Assembly (NCBI GenBank): GCA_963557075.1
Contig: CAUWDA010000005.1
Span: forward strand, 13,896-77,895
Source of the DNA: Flavonifractor sp963557075
Lineage (GTDB): Bacteria > Bacillota > Clostridia > Oscillospirales > Oscillospiraceae
Direction of reading: 5' to 3'
Length of the DNA stretch: 64,000 bases
The notes beneath the pieces are model-generated. The model saw nothing but the letters and a program-made list of their open reading frames with translations, did no database searches and was not told the origin of the DNA. A program made the translations under genes and the position numbers. This document shows, piece after piece, positions 1-9,300 of this stretch; within the stretch, counting starts at the first letter, position 1; every line of letters starts with the position of its first letter.

Positions 1-789
1 GGCGCCGCCAACAGTCCCGCCCAGAACAGCGGGACCCCTGCTCAGGAAGAAACCGTAGACGTGGTCGTCTTTGCCGCCGCGTCCATGGAGGCCACGCTCA
101 CCCAGATCGCCCAGCAGTACAAGGAGACCGCCCCCAACGTCAACCTGATCTTCACCTTTGACTCCTCCGGCACCCTGCGCACCCAGATCCAGGAGGGGGC
201 GGTGTGCGACCTGTTCATCTCCGCCGCCCAGAAGCAGATGAACCAGCTGGACGCCGCCGACACCACCGGCGCCAATGCCGACGGCCACGACTTCGTTCTG
301 TCGGACTCCCGCATCGACCTGGTGGAGAACAAGGTGGTGCTGGCGGTGCCCGACGACAACCCCAAGGATATCCAGTCCTTTGCCGACCTGGCTGCCGACA
401 AGCTGGAGCTGCTCTGCCTGGGCAACGACGACGTGCCTGTGGGGGCCTACTCCATCCAGATCCTGGAGAGCCTGGGCATCGACATCGCCGCGCTGGAAGG
501 GGACGGCAAGGTGACCTACGCCTCCAATGTGTCTGAGGTCGCCAATCAGGTGAAGGAGGGGGCGGTGGACTGCGGCATCATCTACGCCACCGACGCCTTT
601 ACCTATGCGCTCACCGTAGTGGATCAGGCCGCCGCTGATATGTGCAGCCAGGTCATCTACCCCGCCGCCGTTATGAAATGCGGCGGCAGCGAGGCCAGCC
701 AGGCCGCGGCTCAGGATTTTCTGGACTATCTGCACACCGATGAGTCCGCCATCTCCATCCTGGAGGGCGTGGGCTTCACTGTTCTATAA
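1..789 (+). CDS. modA: Molybdate ABC transporter substrate-binding protein ModA (5' partial)
   Basis: Extracytoplasmic lipoprotein or secreted receptor that captures molybdate (or tungstate) for the ModBC importer. The reading frame is open from the first base of the window, so the signal peptide and true start lie upstream; an internal ATG at 85 is not the start. The segment DVVVFAAASMEATLTQIA is the typical first beta strand and anion-binding loop of ModA, and IYATDAF with the C-terminal EGVGF motif near the end also fits the family. modB and modC follow on the same strand, which fixes the assignment. About 262 residues are visible, close to the full mature length. Confidence 0.93.
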   Translation, partial: GAANSPAQNSGTPAQEETVDVVVFAAASMEATLTQIAQQYKETAPNVNLIFTFDSSGTLRTQIQEGAVCDLFISAAQKQMNQLDAADTTGANADGHDFVLSDSRIDLVENKVVLAVPDDNPKDIQSFADLAADKLELLCLGNDDVPVGAYSIQILESLGIDIAALEGDGKVTYASNVSEVANQVKEGAVDCGIIYATDAFTYALTVVDQAAADMCSQVIYPAAVMKCGGSEASQAAAQDFLDYLHTDESAISILEGVGFTVL

Positions 790-856
790 GCGCCACCCTG
801 TTTTATAAGGGCGCGCGGTGCGCGCCCCTACCCTGGACACAGGACGGTGAATTTAC

Positions 857-1555
857 TTGGACCTTTATCCTCTTTTTAACTCCCTGCGCATCGCCGCCAT
901 TTCCACCGCCATCATCTTCTTTCTGGGGATCGCCGCCGCCTACTATGTGGCTAAGCTGCCCCGGCTGGTAAAGGGCGTGCTGGATGTGGTGCTCACCCTT
1001 CCGCTGGTCCTCCCGCCCACCGTGGTGGGCTACTTCCTGCTGCGGCTGCTGGGGCCAAAGCGGGTATTGGGCCTGTGGTTTCTGGAGGCGTTTGACCTGC
1101 GGCTGACCATGGTGTGGTACTCCGCCATCTTCGCCTCGACGGTGGTGGCCTTTCCGCTGATGTACCGCACCGCCCGGGGCGCCTTTGAATCCTTTGACAA
1201 GACACTGGCCCAGGCGGGGCGCACGCTGGGCAGATCCAACACCTGGATCTTCTGGCGGGTCATGATGCCCTGCTGCAAACAGGGTATCATCGCGGGCACC
1301 GTACTGGCCTTTGCCCGGGCCCTGGGTGAATATGGCGCCACCGCCATGATCGCCGGATTTACCCCCGGCAAGACCGCCACCATTTCTACCACGGTATACC
1401 AGCTGTGGCGCACCGGGGACGACGCCGGGGCCATGCGGTGGGTGCTCATCAATCTGGTTATTTCCACTGTGGTCCTGTTGACCGTCAATATGTTGGAGAA
1501 AAAGGACCGCCGGCCTCGCCGTCAGGCGGCGGCTGTCTCCGGGGAGGTGGAGTGA
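857..1555 (+). CDS. modB: Molybdate ABC transporter permease ModB
   Basis: Inner-membrane permease of the molybdate importer. The start is a TTG at 857; no ATG gives a better N-terminus, and the first residues (MDLYPLFNSLRIAAISTA) run into the first membrane helix as in other ModB proteins. About five hydrophobic segments are visible. The cytoplasmic loop with LGRSNTWIFWRVMMP and the later ALGEYGATAMIAG match the EAA-type loop that docks on the ATPase. Length 232 residues is normal. The stop codon overlaps the start of modC, implying translational coupling. The 67-bp gap after modA holds no clear terminator, so modABC is probably one transcript. Confidence 0.93.
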   Translation: MDLYPLFNSLRIAAISTAIIFFLGIAAAYYVAKLPRLVKGVLDVVLTLPLVLPPTVVGYFLLRLLGPKRVLGLWFLEAFDLRLTMVWYSAIFASTVVAFPLMYRTARGAFESFDKTLAQAGRTLGRSNTWIFWRVMMPCCKQGIIAGTVLAFARALGEYGATAMIAGFTPGKTATISTTVYQLWRTGDDAGAMRWVLINLVISTVVLLTVNMLEKKDRRPRRQAAAVSGEVE

Positions 1556-2610
1556 TGCATCTGCAGGTGGACATCCACAAGGCGCTCGGCAAATTTCAGC
1601 TGAACTGCGCCTTCGAGGCGGAGCCCGGACAGGTCACCGGCCTGCTGGGCGCCTCGGGCTGCGGCAAGAGCCTGACCCTCAAGTGCATCGCCGGGATCGA
1701 GCGACCTGACCGGGGCCGCATCGTGCTGGACGACCAGGTGCTTTTTGACTCGGAGCAGCACATTGACCTGCCCCCCCAGAAGCGGAGCGTGGGCTACCTC
1801 TTTCAGAACTACGCCCTCTTTCCCAATATGACGGTGTCCCAGAACATCGCCGTGGGCGTGCAGGACAGAGCCGCCCGCAAGGAGACGGTACGCCGTCTCA
1901 TCTCCGCCTTCTATCTGGAGGGACAGGAGCGCAAATATCCCCGGCAGCTGTCCGGCGGGCAGCAGCAGCGGGTGGCCCTGGCCCGTATCCTGGCCAGCCG
2001 GCCGGAGGTGCTGCTGCTGGACGAGCCCTTCTCCGCCCTGGACAGCTACCTGAAGTGGCAGGTGGAGCTGGAGCTGGCCGATATTCTCTCCGCCTTTTCC
2101 GGCCCGGTCCTCTTCGTCACCCACAACCGGGACGAGGTGCAGCGGCTGTGCCAACAGGTGTGCGTGCTGGACCAGGGGCGCTCCCAGACTGTCATGCCGG
2201 TGCATCAGCTCTTTGATGCCCCCCGCACCCTGTCGGCCTGTCTGCTGTCCGGCTGCAAAAACGTGTCCCGGGCACGCCCCGCGGAGAACGGCATGGTGGA
2301 GGCCCTGGACTGGGGGATCTCCCTGGACCCGGGCCAGCCTCTGCCCGAGGGTCTGACCCACATCGGCGTGCGGGCCCACTACATCAGGTCTGTGGATGGT
2401 CCAGGCCCCAACATCCTGCCCTGCCGGGTCGAGCGAGTGGTAGAGAATGTTTTCTCCACGGTGGTCATGCTGACCACGCCCGGCGGCAGCCAGGGCTTCT
2501 CCCGGCTGCGTATGGAGCTGGAAAAAGGACAGTGGGCCGCCCTGGCGGAGCGTAAACAGCTCTGGCTGGAGCTGCCCGCCAAAGATCTGCTGCTGCTGAC
2601 CGGCAACTAA
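1555..2610 (+). CDS. modC: Molybdate ABC transporter ATP-binding protein ModC
   Basis: ATPase that powers molybdate import through ModB. Walker A is GASGCGKS (residues about 31-38), the signature is LSGGQQQR, and Walker B is LLLDEP with the following D-loop. After the ATPase domain comes a C-terminal region of about 120 residues that fits the TOBE/Mop-like regulatory domain of ModC. The ATG at 1555 overlaps the modB stop (TGATG); a GTG at 1552 is possible but less likely. At 351 residues the protein is full length. A strong hairpin follows directly after the stop. Sulfate or other anion ATPases are related, but the modAB context decides for molybdate. Confidence 0.93.
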   Translation: MHLQVDIHKALGKFQLNCAFEAEPGQVTGLLGASGCGKSLTLKCIAGIERPDRGRIVLDDQVLFDSEQHIDLPPQKRSVGYLFQNYALFPNMTVSQNIAVGVQDRAARKETVRRLISAFYLEGQERKYPRQLSGGQQQRVALARILASRPEVLLLDEPFSALDSYLKWQVELELADILSAFSGPVLFVTHNRDEVQRLCQQVCVLDQGRSQTVMPVHQLFDAPRTLSACLLSGCKNVSRARPAENGMVEALDWGISLDPGQPLPEGLTHIGVRAHYIRSVDGPGPNILPCRVERVVENVFSTVVMLTTPGGSQGFSRLRMELEKGQWAALAERKQLWLELPAKDLLLLTGN

Positions 2611-2655
2611 AAAGAGCCCGTTGCAGAATGACCACATTCTGCAACGGGCTCTTTT
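2611..2655. terminator. Bidirectional intrinsic terminator between modC and the YigZ-like gene
   Basis: Perfect 20-bp inverted repeat with an ACCA loop (arms 2611-2630 and 2635-2654). The left arm begins AAAGAGCCCG and the right arm ends in CTCTTTT, so it works for modC on the plus strand and for the convergent gene ending at 2660. Confidence 0.9.
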
Positions 2656-2659
2656 CCGT

Positions 2660-3289
2660 TCACTTGATGGGCACCGCCCGGAAGGACTCGCCCAGGGTGA
2701 CGGGAGCCACCCCACCGGCGGTCAGCTCGGTGAGACGGTCTGCAAAGGCCCCGGTATGTTCCTCAGGCAGCAGTACATGGACGGTGACATCGACGGCGTA
2801 CTCGCTCTCTCCCAGTATGCCGCCCTGGGCCTCCGCCTCCTGGCGCACCCGTTCAAAGAAGGAGTAGGGGCAAGTCACTGCCACCTCCACCCACCGGCGC
2901 ACCACCGAGATCCCGGCGGCATCCAGAGCATCCTTGGCACTCTGGGTGTAGGCCCGCACCAGACCGCCCGCCCCCAGCAGCACTCCGCCGAAGTAGCGGG
3001 TCACCACGCAGCACACGTTGGTGACCTCCTCCCGCTGGAACACGTTGAGCATGGGCTGGCCGGCGGTGCCCTGGGGTTCCCCGTCATCGGAGTAGCGCTC
3101 TACGCCCCCCTCTTTGATACGATAGCACCAGCAGTTGTGGCGGGCGTCGTAGTATTTCTTCTTCATGGCCTCGATATGATCCCGGGCCTCCTCCTCGCTC
3201 TCCACCGGCCAGACGTGGCCGATGAAGCGGGAGCGCTTCTCCACAAACTCGGTCTCGGAGGGTGCGGTTGGGATGTAGTACTCCGTCAT
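2660..3289 (-). CDS. YigZ/IMPACT family protein
   Basis: Member of the UPF0029/IMPACT family, whose N-terminal domain resembles eukaryotic IMPACT; the bacterial role is not well settled. The conserved KRSRFIGHVWPVE and later YSDDGEPQGTAGQPML and RYFGGVLLGAGGLVRAY blocks are diagnostic. The C-terminal part fits the DUF1949-like ferredoxin fold. The start chosen is the ATG at 3289 (MTEYYIP), 209 residues. It overlaps the stop of the upstream acetyltransferase gene in an ATGA arrangement, so the two are co-translated. Confidence 0.88.
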   Translation of the reverse strand: MTEYYIPTAPSETEFVEKRSRFIGHVWPVESEEEARDHIEAMKKKYYDARHNCWCYRIKEGGVERYSDDGEPQGTAGQPMLNVFQREEVTNVCCVVTRYFGGVLLGAGGLVRAYTQSAKDALDAAGISVVRRWVEVAVTCPYSFFERVRQEAEAQGGILGESEYAVDVTVHVLLPEEHTGAFADRLTELTAGGVAPVTLGESFRAVPIK

Positions 3290-3819
3290 CGGCCCTCCCA
3301 CTCCCTTCTGGTAATGGCAAAGTAGTGGGCCAGGCGGGTCTCCCCCATCTGCTCCACCGGTTCCACCCGGGACAGGCGGTAGGTCATGCCGCACTTCTGC
3401 ATCACCCGCTTGGATTTGCGGTTGCCGTCATAGTAGGCGGCCCAGATGGCGGCATAGCCCTGCTCCGTAAACGCCTGACGGAGAATGGCCTCCACCGCTT
3501 CCGGGATCAGGCCCTGCCCCCAGCAGTCCCGGGCCAGGGAATAGCCCACCTCCTCACTGGGCGTCCCCAGCTCGGTGCGGTGCTTGCCCACAAACCCGGC
3601 GGCGCCGATGAGCCGTCCGTCGGACTTTCGGATCACTGCCAGGGTCTCGGCGGGCACGAAAATGTCCCGGATCACCTGACGGCTCTCCTCCACGCTGGCG
3701 TGGGGGTTCCAGCCTGCCCAGGGGCCCACCTCCGGGTGGCTGGCATAGGCATACAGGCCCTCTGCATCGTCCTCTGTAAAGGGGCGCAGCAGCAGGCGCT
3801 CGGTCTCCAGTGACTGCAT
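3286..3819 (-). CDS. GNAT family N-acetyltransferase (RimJ/RimL type)
   Basis: Acetyl-CoA dependent N-acetyltransferase of unknown substrate. The N-terminus LETERLLLRPFTEDDAEGLY is typical of the RimJ/RimL subgroup, and the acetyl-CoA loop is seen in GYSLARDCWGQGLIPEAV (about residues 90-107). Length is 177 residues, usual for the family. It is the first gene of a pair with the YigZ-like gene (4-nt overlap). Subgroup members acetylate ribosomal proteins, antibiotics or free amines, so the target here is not assigned. Confidence 0.85.
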   Translation of the reverse strand: MQSLETERLLLRPFTEDDAEGLYAYASHPEVGPWAGWNPHASVEESRQVIRDIFVPAETLAVIRKSDGRLIGAAGFVGKHRTELGTPSEEVGYSLARDCWGQGLIPEAVEAILRQAFTEQGYAAIWAAYYDGNRKSKRVMQKCGMTYRLSRVEPVEQMGETRLAHYFAITRREWEGR

Positions 3820-3893
3820 GGCGGTTCCTCCTCATATCGTAAGCATTGAAAGCCCCTCGAAGCGGTGTATTTCCCGCAGAAAATGCCTGCGTC

Positions 3894-5186
3894 TCAGTCC
3901 TCCCAGGGCTCTTTGGGCGGCGTCCAGCCGGACACGATATAGTCCTTCAACCGGCCCAGCTGAATGGGGGTGCAAACAGCTTCCACCTCGATGGTCTCGC
4001 CGTAGTCCACCCGCTCCACCTTGGCCTCCCGGTGGAGCAGGTCCACGATCCCGCCCTTGTCATAGGGGATGTGGAGCACCACCCGGTGGGCGCCGGTATC
4101 CAGCCGGTCCCCAATCTTGCGGAGCAGCTCGTCCAGCCCCTGGCCGGTCCTGGCGGAGATCGACACGATGTCCTCCCCGTGGGGCAGGATCTCGCCGGGG
4201 CAGCGGTCGATCTTATTGAACACATCGATGCGCGGAGTGTGCTCCGCCCCCAATTCACAGATCAGCTTCTCCACCACCTGGGCCTGCTCCCGCCACTCGG
4301 GGTTGGAGGTGTCGATGACGTGGAGCAGCAGGTCGGCATAGCTCAATTCCTCCAGCGTGGCCTTGAAGGCCTCCACCAGATGGTGGGGCAGCTTACGGAT
4401 GAAGCCCACTGTGTCGCTGAGCAGCACCGTACAGGTGTCGCTGATCTCCAGAGTGCGGGTGGTGGTGTCCAGGGTATCGAAAAGCCGGTTGTTGGCGGGG
4501 ATATCCGCGCCGGTCAGCTTATTGAGCAGGGTGGACTTGCCCGCGTTGGTATACCCCACAATGGCCACCACCGGCACCTCGTTCTTCTCCCGGCGGGAAC
4601 GCTGGGTGGAACGGACCCGCCGCACCTGCTCCAGCTCCTCCCGCAGCTTCTGGATCTTGCGGCGGATGTGCCGCCGGTCGGTCTCCAGCTGGGTCTCGCC
4701 GGGGCCCCGGGTACCGATGGCGCCCTCCTGGCGCTCCAGGTGGGTCCACATACCCAGCAGGCGGGGCAGCAGATACTGGTACTGGGCCAGCTCCACCTGG
4801 AGCCGGCCCTCACGGGTGCGGGCCCGCTGGGCAAAGATGTCCAGGATCAGGGCCGCCCGGTCCAGCACCTGGACCTTCAGCTCCTCCGACAGCACCCGCT
4901 GCTGGGAGGGAGACAGGGGGTTGTCCACGATGACCATGTCCGCCCCCATGGCGTCCACCAGTTCCTTGACCTCCCCCACCTTGCCCTCGCCGATAAACGT
5001 ACGGGGGTCGGGGGTGTTCTTGTTTTGAAACACAGTGCCCACGCACACGCCGCCCGCCGTCTCCAGCAGGTCGGCCAGCTCCTCCATGGAGGAGTCGTCG
5101 GCATTCTCCGCTTCGGACAGGCAGTGGGCGTTCAGGCCCACCAGCACGGCCCGGTTCATGGCTTTTTTCTCTTGGTTTTCTGTCAT
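3894..5186 (-). CDS. hflX: Ribosome-associated GTPase HflX
   Basis: Translational GTPase-like protein that binds the large ribosomal subunit and rescues or splits stalled ribosomes in characterised bacteria. An N-terminal glycine-rich HflX domain (MTHLERQEGAIGTRGPGETQ region) precedes the GTPase domain with G1 GYTNAGKSTL, the G3-like LSDTVGFIRKLPHHLVEAF and G4 NKID. At 430 residues it has the standard length. The start is the ATG at 5186, with a good GGAGG upstream; a second ATG lies nine codons inside. Confidence 0.93.
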   Translation of the reverse strand: MTENQEKKAMNRAVLVGLNAHCLSEAENADDSSMEELADLLETAGGVCVGTVFQNKNTPDPRTFIGEGKVGEVKELVDAMGADMVIVDNPLSPSQQRVLSEELKVQVLDRAALILDIFAQRARTREGRLQVELAQYQYLLPRLLGMWTHLERQEGAIGTRGPGETQLETDRRHIRRKIQKLREELEQVRRVRSTQRSRREKNEVPVVAIVGYTNAGKSTLLNKLTGADIPANNRLFDTLDTTTRTLEISDTCTVLLSDTVGFIRKLPHHLVEAFKATLEELSYADLLLHVIDTSNPEWREQAQVVEKLICELGAEHTPRIDVFNKIDRCPGEILPHGEDIVSISARTGQGLDELLRKIGDRLDTGAHRVVLHIPYDKGGIVDLLHREAKVERVDYGETIEVEAVCTPIQLGRLKDYIVSGWTPPKEPWED

Positions 5187-5246
5187 GTGTCCTCCGATGG
5201 GCCTGGGCCGGCGGGCGGCCCGGAGACCTGCCCGCCGCACCCGGCC

Positions 5247-5750
5247 TTATTTCTTTTTGAGCACTTCCAAAATCTCGCCGATAAAAATACGGTGATAGTC
5301 CTTCTGGGGGTACCACTTTTCGTCGATCTCCCCGTCCAGGAAGTGGGTGGGGTCCATGTCCTGCCAGTAGGCCTTCTTGCACACCAGCACCAGATCGGCC
5401 TCCTCAAAGTAGGGGGCGCCCTCCGCGGTGGCCACTGTGAAGCCGCACTCCTTCACCTTATCCACCTCCCGGCCGCTCTTGGAGCCGCACAGGGCCAGGG
5501 CCTTCCGGTACTCCTCGCCGAAGAAGCACAGGGTGAAGGTGTCCTCCCGCTCCACGAATTCCAGGGTGTACCGCTGGGGCCGGATGTATACGGTGGCCAC
5601 CGGCCTGCCCCACAGCACTCCCAGGCCGCCCCAGCTGGCGGTCATGGTGTTGCACTTGTCCCCGGTCCCGGCGGTAATGAGCATCCACTGGTCGCCGATC
5701 AGGGAAAAGACGTTCTGGTCCAAAGCCTTGGGGTCGATCTTTTCAAACAT
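5247..5750 (-). CDS. Flavin reductase-like FMN-binding protein
   Basis: Small FMN-binding split-barrel protein related to flavoredoxin and flavin reductases; the electron partner is unknown. The family pattern is visible in NTMTASWGGLGVLWGRPVATVYIRP-like sequence (around residues 37-62; note the TMTASWGG core) and in the conserved region FTLCFF. The ATG at 5750 is preferred over a GTG at 5759 because an AGGAGG sits eight bases before the ATG and would overlap the GTG. The 167-residue length fits. It lies just upstream of hflX on the same strand with a 60-bp gap. Confidence 0.82.
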   Translation of the reverse strand: MFEKIDPKALDQNVFSLIGDQWMLITAGTGDKCNTMTASWGGLGVLWGRPVATVYIRPQRYTLEFVEREDTFTLCFFGEEYRKALALCGSKSGREVDKVKECGFTVATAEGAPYFEEADLVLVCKKAYWQDMDPTHFLDGEIDEKWYPQKDYHRIFIGEILEVLKKK

Positions 5751-5927
5751 GGCGTGCACCTCCTGTTGTCTCTCACCTATTATATGTGTCTTTCTCAGAA
5801 AAAGAAAGGTGCTGTTCCTGACGGGGACGGATATTCGCCGGGCTCAGGCTCTTTTTGTCAGGCAAGCCGTTTTCCCGCAGGCATACTTTGTGTATGGTAA
5901 GGGAACACGGTGCAGCACCAATAGAAA

Positions 5928-5962
5928 AAGGGCTCGTACCGAAACCGGTACGAGCCCTTTAC
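5928..5962 (-). terminator. Intrinsic terminator of rpmE
   Basis: Inverted repeat AAAGGGCTCGTACCG / CGGTACGAGCCCTTT with a short loop; on the minus strand it is followed by TTTTTC, downstream of rpmE. Confidence 0.88.
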
Positions 5963-5970
5963 ATACGAAC

Positions 5971-6174
5971 TTACTTGTCCAGGCCGAACTTCTTGTTGAA
6001 GCGGCTGACACGTCCGCCAGTATCCACCATCTTCTGCTTGCCAGTAAAGAAGGGGTGACACTTGGAGCAAACTTCCACGCGGATGTCCTTCTTGGTAGAG
6101 CCGGTCTCGATCACATTACCACAGGCACACTTGATGGTGGTCTGCTCGTAGTTGGGATGGATGCCTTCCTTCAT
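5971..6174 (-). CDS. rpmE: 50S ribosomal protein L31 (zinc-binding type)
   Basis: Ribosomal protein L31 of 67 residues, a large-subunit surface protein. The start MKEGIHPNYEQTT is the classic L31 N-terminus, and the cysteines in KCACG and CSKCHPF (CxC and CxxC) mark the zinc-binding C+ form. An in-frame extension to 6258 exists but has no ribosome-binding site or family match; a GAGGTG lies before the chosen ATG. It has its own promoter (6247-6275) and terminator, so it is a monocistronic unit. Confidence 0.95.
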   Translation of the reverse strand: MKEGIHPNYEQTTIKCACGNVIETGSTKKDIRVEVCSKCHPFFTGKQKMVDTGGRVSRFNKKFGLDK

Positions 6175-6246
6175 TGTTGTGTTCACCTCTTTCTCGTTTC
6201 GGATGAAGCGGCGCAGCAAACCTCCACGCCTTATAAACGCTAGAAT

Positions 6247-6275
6247 ATGATAGCACAAAGGCTGGTGGATTGCAA
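6247..6275 (-). promoter_or_regulatory. Sigma-A type promoter of rpmE
   Basis: On the minus strand TTGCAA (6270-6275), a 17-bp spacer and TATCAT (6247-6252), about 75 bp before the L31 start. Confidence 0.7.
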
Positions 6276-6301
6276 CAGTTTTTTCAGAAATTTTCGACGC
6301 T

Positions 6302-9300
6302 TCACAGATCCACGCCCTGATTCAGGGCAAAAAACCACAGTACCCGGCGGATCACCGGTCTGCCGGTGATCTCCTCCAGGGCTTTGCTGTAGGCCTCCAG
6401 CTGGGGGCGGTAGTGCTCCGCCCGGTCCATAATGGTGGCTTTGGTCACCCGGTCTGTCTTGAAGTCCACCACCGTGATGCCTTCCAGGGTCTCATAGTAG
6501 CAGTCTACCACGCCCTGGAAGAGCACCTGCTCCCCCTCCCCCGCCCGGGGATAGTAGCGGCCGGCGGGCTCCAGAATGGAAAACTTGAACTCCCGCCGCA
6601 GGGAGACGGAGGACAGCAGCTCCTCTCCCAGCGCCGAACGAAAGAAGGCGGCGATGGGGGCCGGGTCCACCGCCTCCCCCTGCTGCGGGGTGATGTACTG
6701 TTGTTCCACCAGACGGGCGATCTCGCTCTTGATCTCCTCCACCGTCCCGGTCCGCTCGAAATCAATGAACTGGAGCACCTGATGCAGGGCGGTGCCCCGC
6801 TGGGCGGCGGTGAGGCCCAGCTCCTCGGCGGCAAACCGCGGCCGCCCGAAGGTAAGCGGTCTGACGGGTCTGGGGGCCTGCTCGGCCGCCTCCTCGTCCA
6901 GAGCCCGGCCCTTTAACTGCGTGGCCGTCAGCTTGGAGGGGATGGCCACCTCCTCCTGATGGGGATAAGTCCAGCGCAGCCGGTCCACCAACTCCTCCCC
7001 GTCCCCCGCTTCCTGCTCCGCCGTTTGGGCGGGAGCGCTCCAGCGCTGGGGAGGGGCCTGGGCCAGCGGGGCGCCATCCACGAACCGGATGTCCCACCCG
7101 GGGCCAAAGGGCGCGGCGGGGACCGCCACCTCCCGGCCCGCCGCCCGGCGGAGCGCACCGCCCTCCGGGCGGCACAGGGCGGCCAGCAGCACCCACTGGC
7201 CCACGCTCTGGCAGCCCAGCAGTACCTGGGGGTCCACCGGATATCCGCTGTCCCCCGCCAGCTTCTCCAGATCCTTTCCGCCGCCGGTGAGGGCCACCGA
7301 TAAGATCAGCTTCTCCTTGGCCCGGGTCATGGCCACATACAGCAGCCGCAGCTCCTCCGCCATCATCTCCCGCTCCAGCTGGCGGGCCACTGCCATCCGG
7401 GCCAGGGTGGGGTACTCGATGCCCCGGTCCACATCCAGGCCCTTGGGCCCTACGCCCAGCTTGGGGTGAAAAAGGATGGGGCGGCTCATGTCCTCCCGGT
7501 TGAGCCGCCGGGCCAGCCCGCACAGCAGCACCACCGGAAACTCCAGGCCCTTGGACTTGTGGATGCTCATGATGCGCACCCCCCCGCCGGTGCGGCCCGC
7601 CGTGGGCGGGGCCAGCTTGGCCCCGTTCTCCCGCAGGCGGGTGAGATAGGTGAGAAACCGGAACAGGCCCTTGTGTCCCGCCCCCTCAAACTGCCGGGCC
7701 AGCTCCGCCAGCGCCAACAGGTTGCCTTGCCTGGTCTCCCCCTCCCCCATGGCTCCGAACACACCCAGCAGGTTGGTGCGGTCATAGACGTGCCACAGCA
7801 GCTGATGACTGCTCATGTCCCCCGCCCCGGCCCGCAGCGCGTCCAATTCGCGCAGGAACCCACAGCTGTCCGCGCCACCGTCGGCAGCCAGGGCGGCATA
7901 AAAATCGGTATCCGGGCTGGCCGCGCGGATCTGGGCCAGCCGGTCGGCGGAAAAGCCGTACACCGGAGAACGGAGCACCGAGATGAGCGCCACATCCTGC
8001 CGGGGATTGTCCACGATCTGGAGCAGGGAGAGCGCCACCGAGATCTCGGTGGACCCAAAGAAGTCCCCGCCCCCCTCGGCCTCCCAGGGCAGCTCCTGCT
8101 CACTCAGAGCCCTGGCATAGTGGCGCAGCACTGTATTGGGGGAGCGGAGCAGGATGACGACATCGGCGGGGCGGACCGGGCGGGTCCCTCCCTCCCCGTC
8201 GGAGACGGGAAACTTCCCGTCCAGCAGCTCCCGGATGCGGCAGGCGGCAAACCGAGCCTCCAGCAGGTCCCGGCTCACCTTCTCCGCCCCCTCCTCCCCG
8301 CTGCCGGAGGCATCCAGCGCATCCAGCTCCACCTGATAGGCGGGGTCCGGCGCAAAGGACGCGCCGGGATAGAGGGCCTGGTCGTCGGTATACGCCATCT
8401 CGCCGAAGGGCACCGACATAATGGCCCGAAAGAGGTCGTTGCACCCCTCCAGCACCTCCGGCCGGGAGCGGAAATTGCGGGACAGGATGACCCGTCGTTC
8501 CTCCCCCTCCCCGGCCTGGGTATAGGGCTTGAAGGTGCGGTACTTGCCCAGAAAAATGGTGGGGTCGGCCAGCCGGAAGCGGTAGATGGACTGCTTCACG
8601 TCGCCCACCATGAAGAGATTCGTGCCCTCTTTGGACAGGGCAGAGAAAATAGCGTTCTGCACCTCATTGGTGTCCTGGTACTCGTCCACCATGATCTCGT
8701 TGTACCGCCCGCTCCACTGGCGGGCCAGCTCGGTGGGACGGCCGTCCTCCCCCACCAGCAGGCGCACTGTCATGTGCTCCAGGTCGGAGAAGTCCAGCAG
8801 GCCCCGCCGGGTCTTTTCGGCGGCATAGGCCAACTCGAAGTCCCTCACCAGGGCGAAGAGCCCCCGCATGGCGGGGTACACCGTCCGCAGGTCGGCCAGC
8901 AGGGCCTCCCCGCTGTCCGCAAACCAGTCCTCCAGCTTCTCCATCCGCTTTTTACAGGCGGTACGGATGGCCTTCACCCGCTCCACGGCGGCAGGATCGT
9001 CCACCATCTTCTTCCGCCCCACGGTGGGGAAGGGGATGGGCAGCAGGGCGCGGGCCTCCTCCCAGCCCTTCCCCGCCGCCGCCTCGAACTGCTGCAACGC
9101 CCGGGCGGTCTGAGCCACGCTGTCCCCGTAGTTGGCCAGCAGATTTTCATCCCGCTCGCACAGGTCCCGGGCCTCCTCCATCCGTCGCCGCCAGTAGGCC
9201 GCCTGTCCTGCGGCATCGGAGAGCAGCAGCTCTCCCCAGGGAGTCTGGGACGGGTCGGTCACACCCTCCAGGGCAAATACCCGCTCCTGTTGGGTCAGCC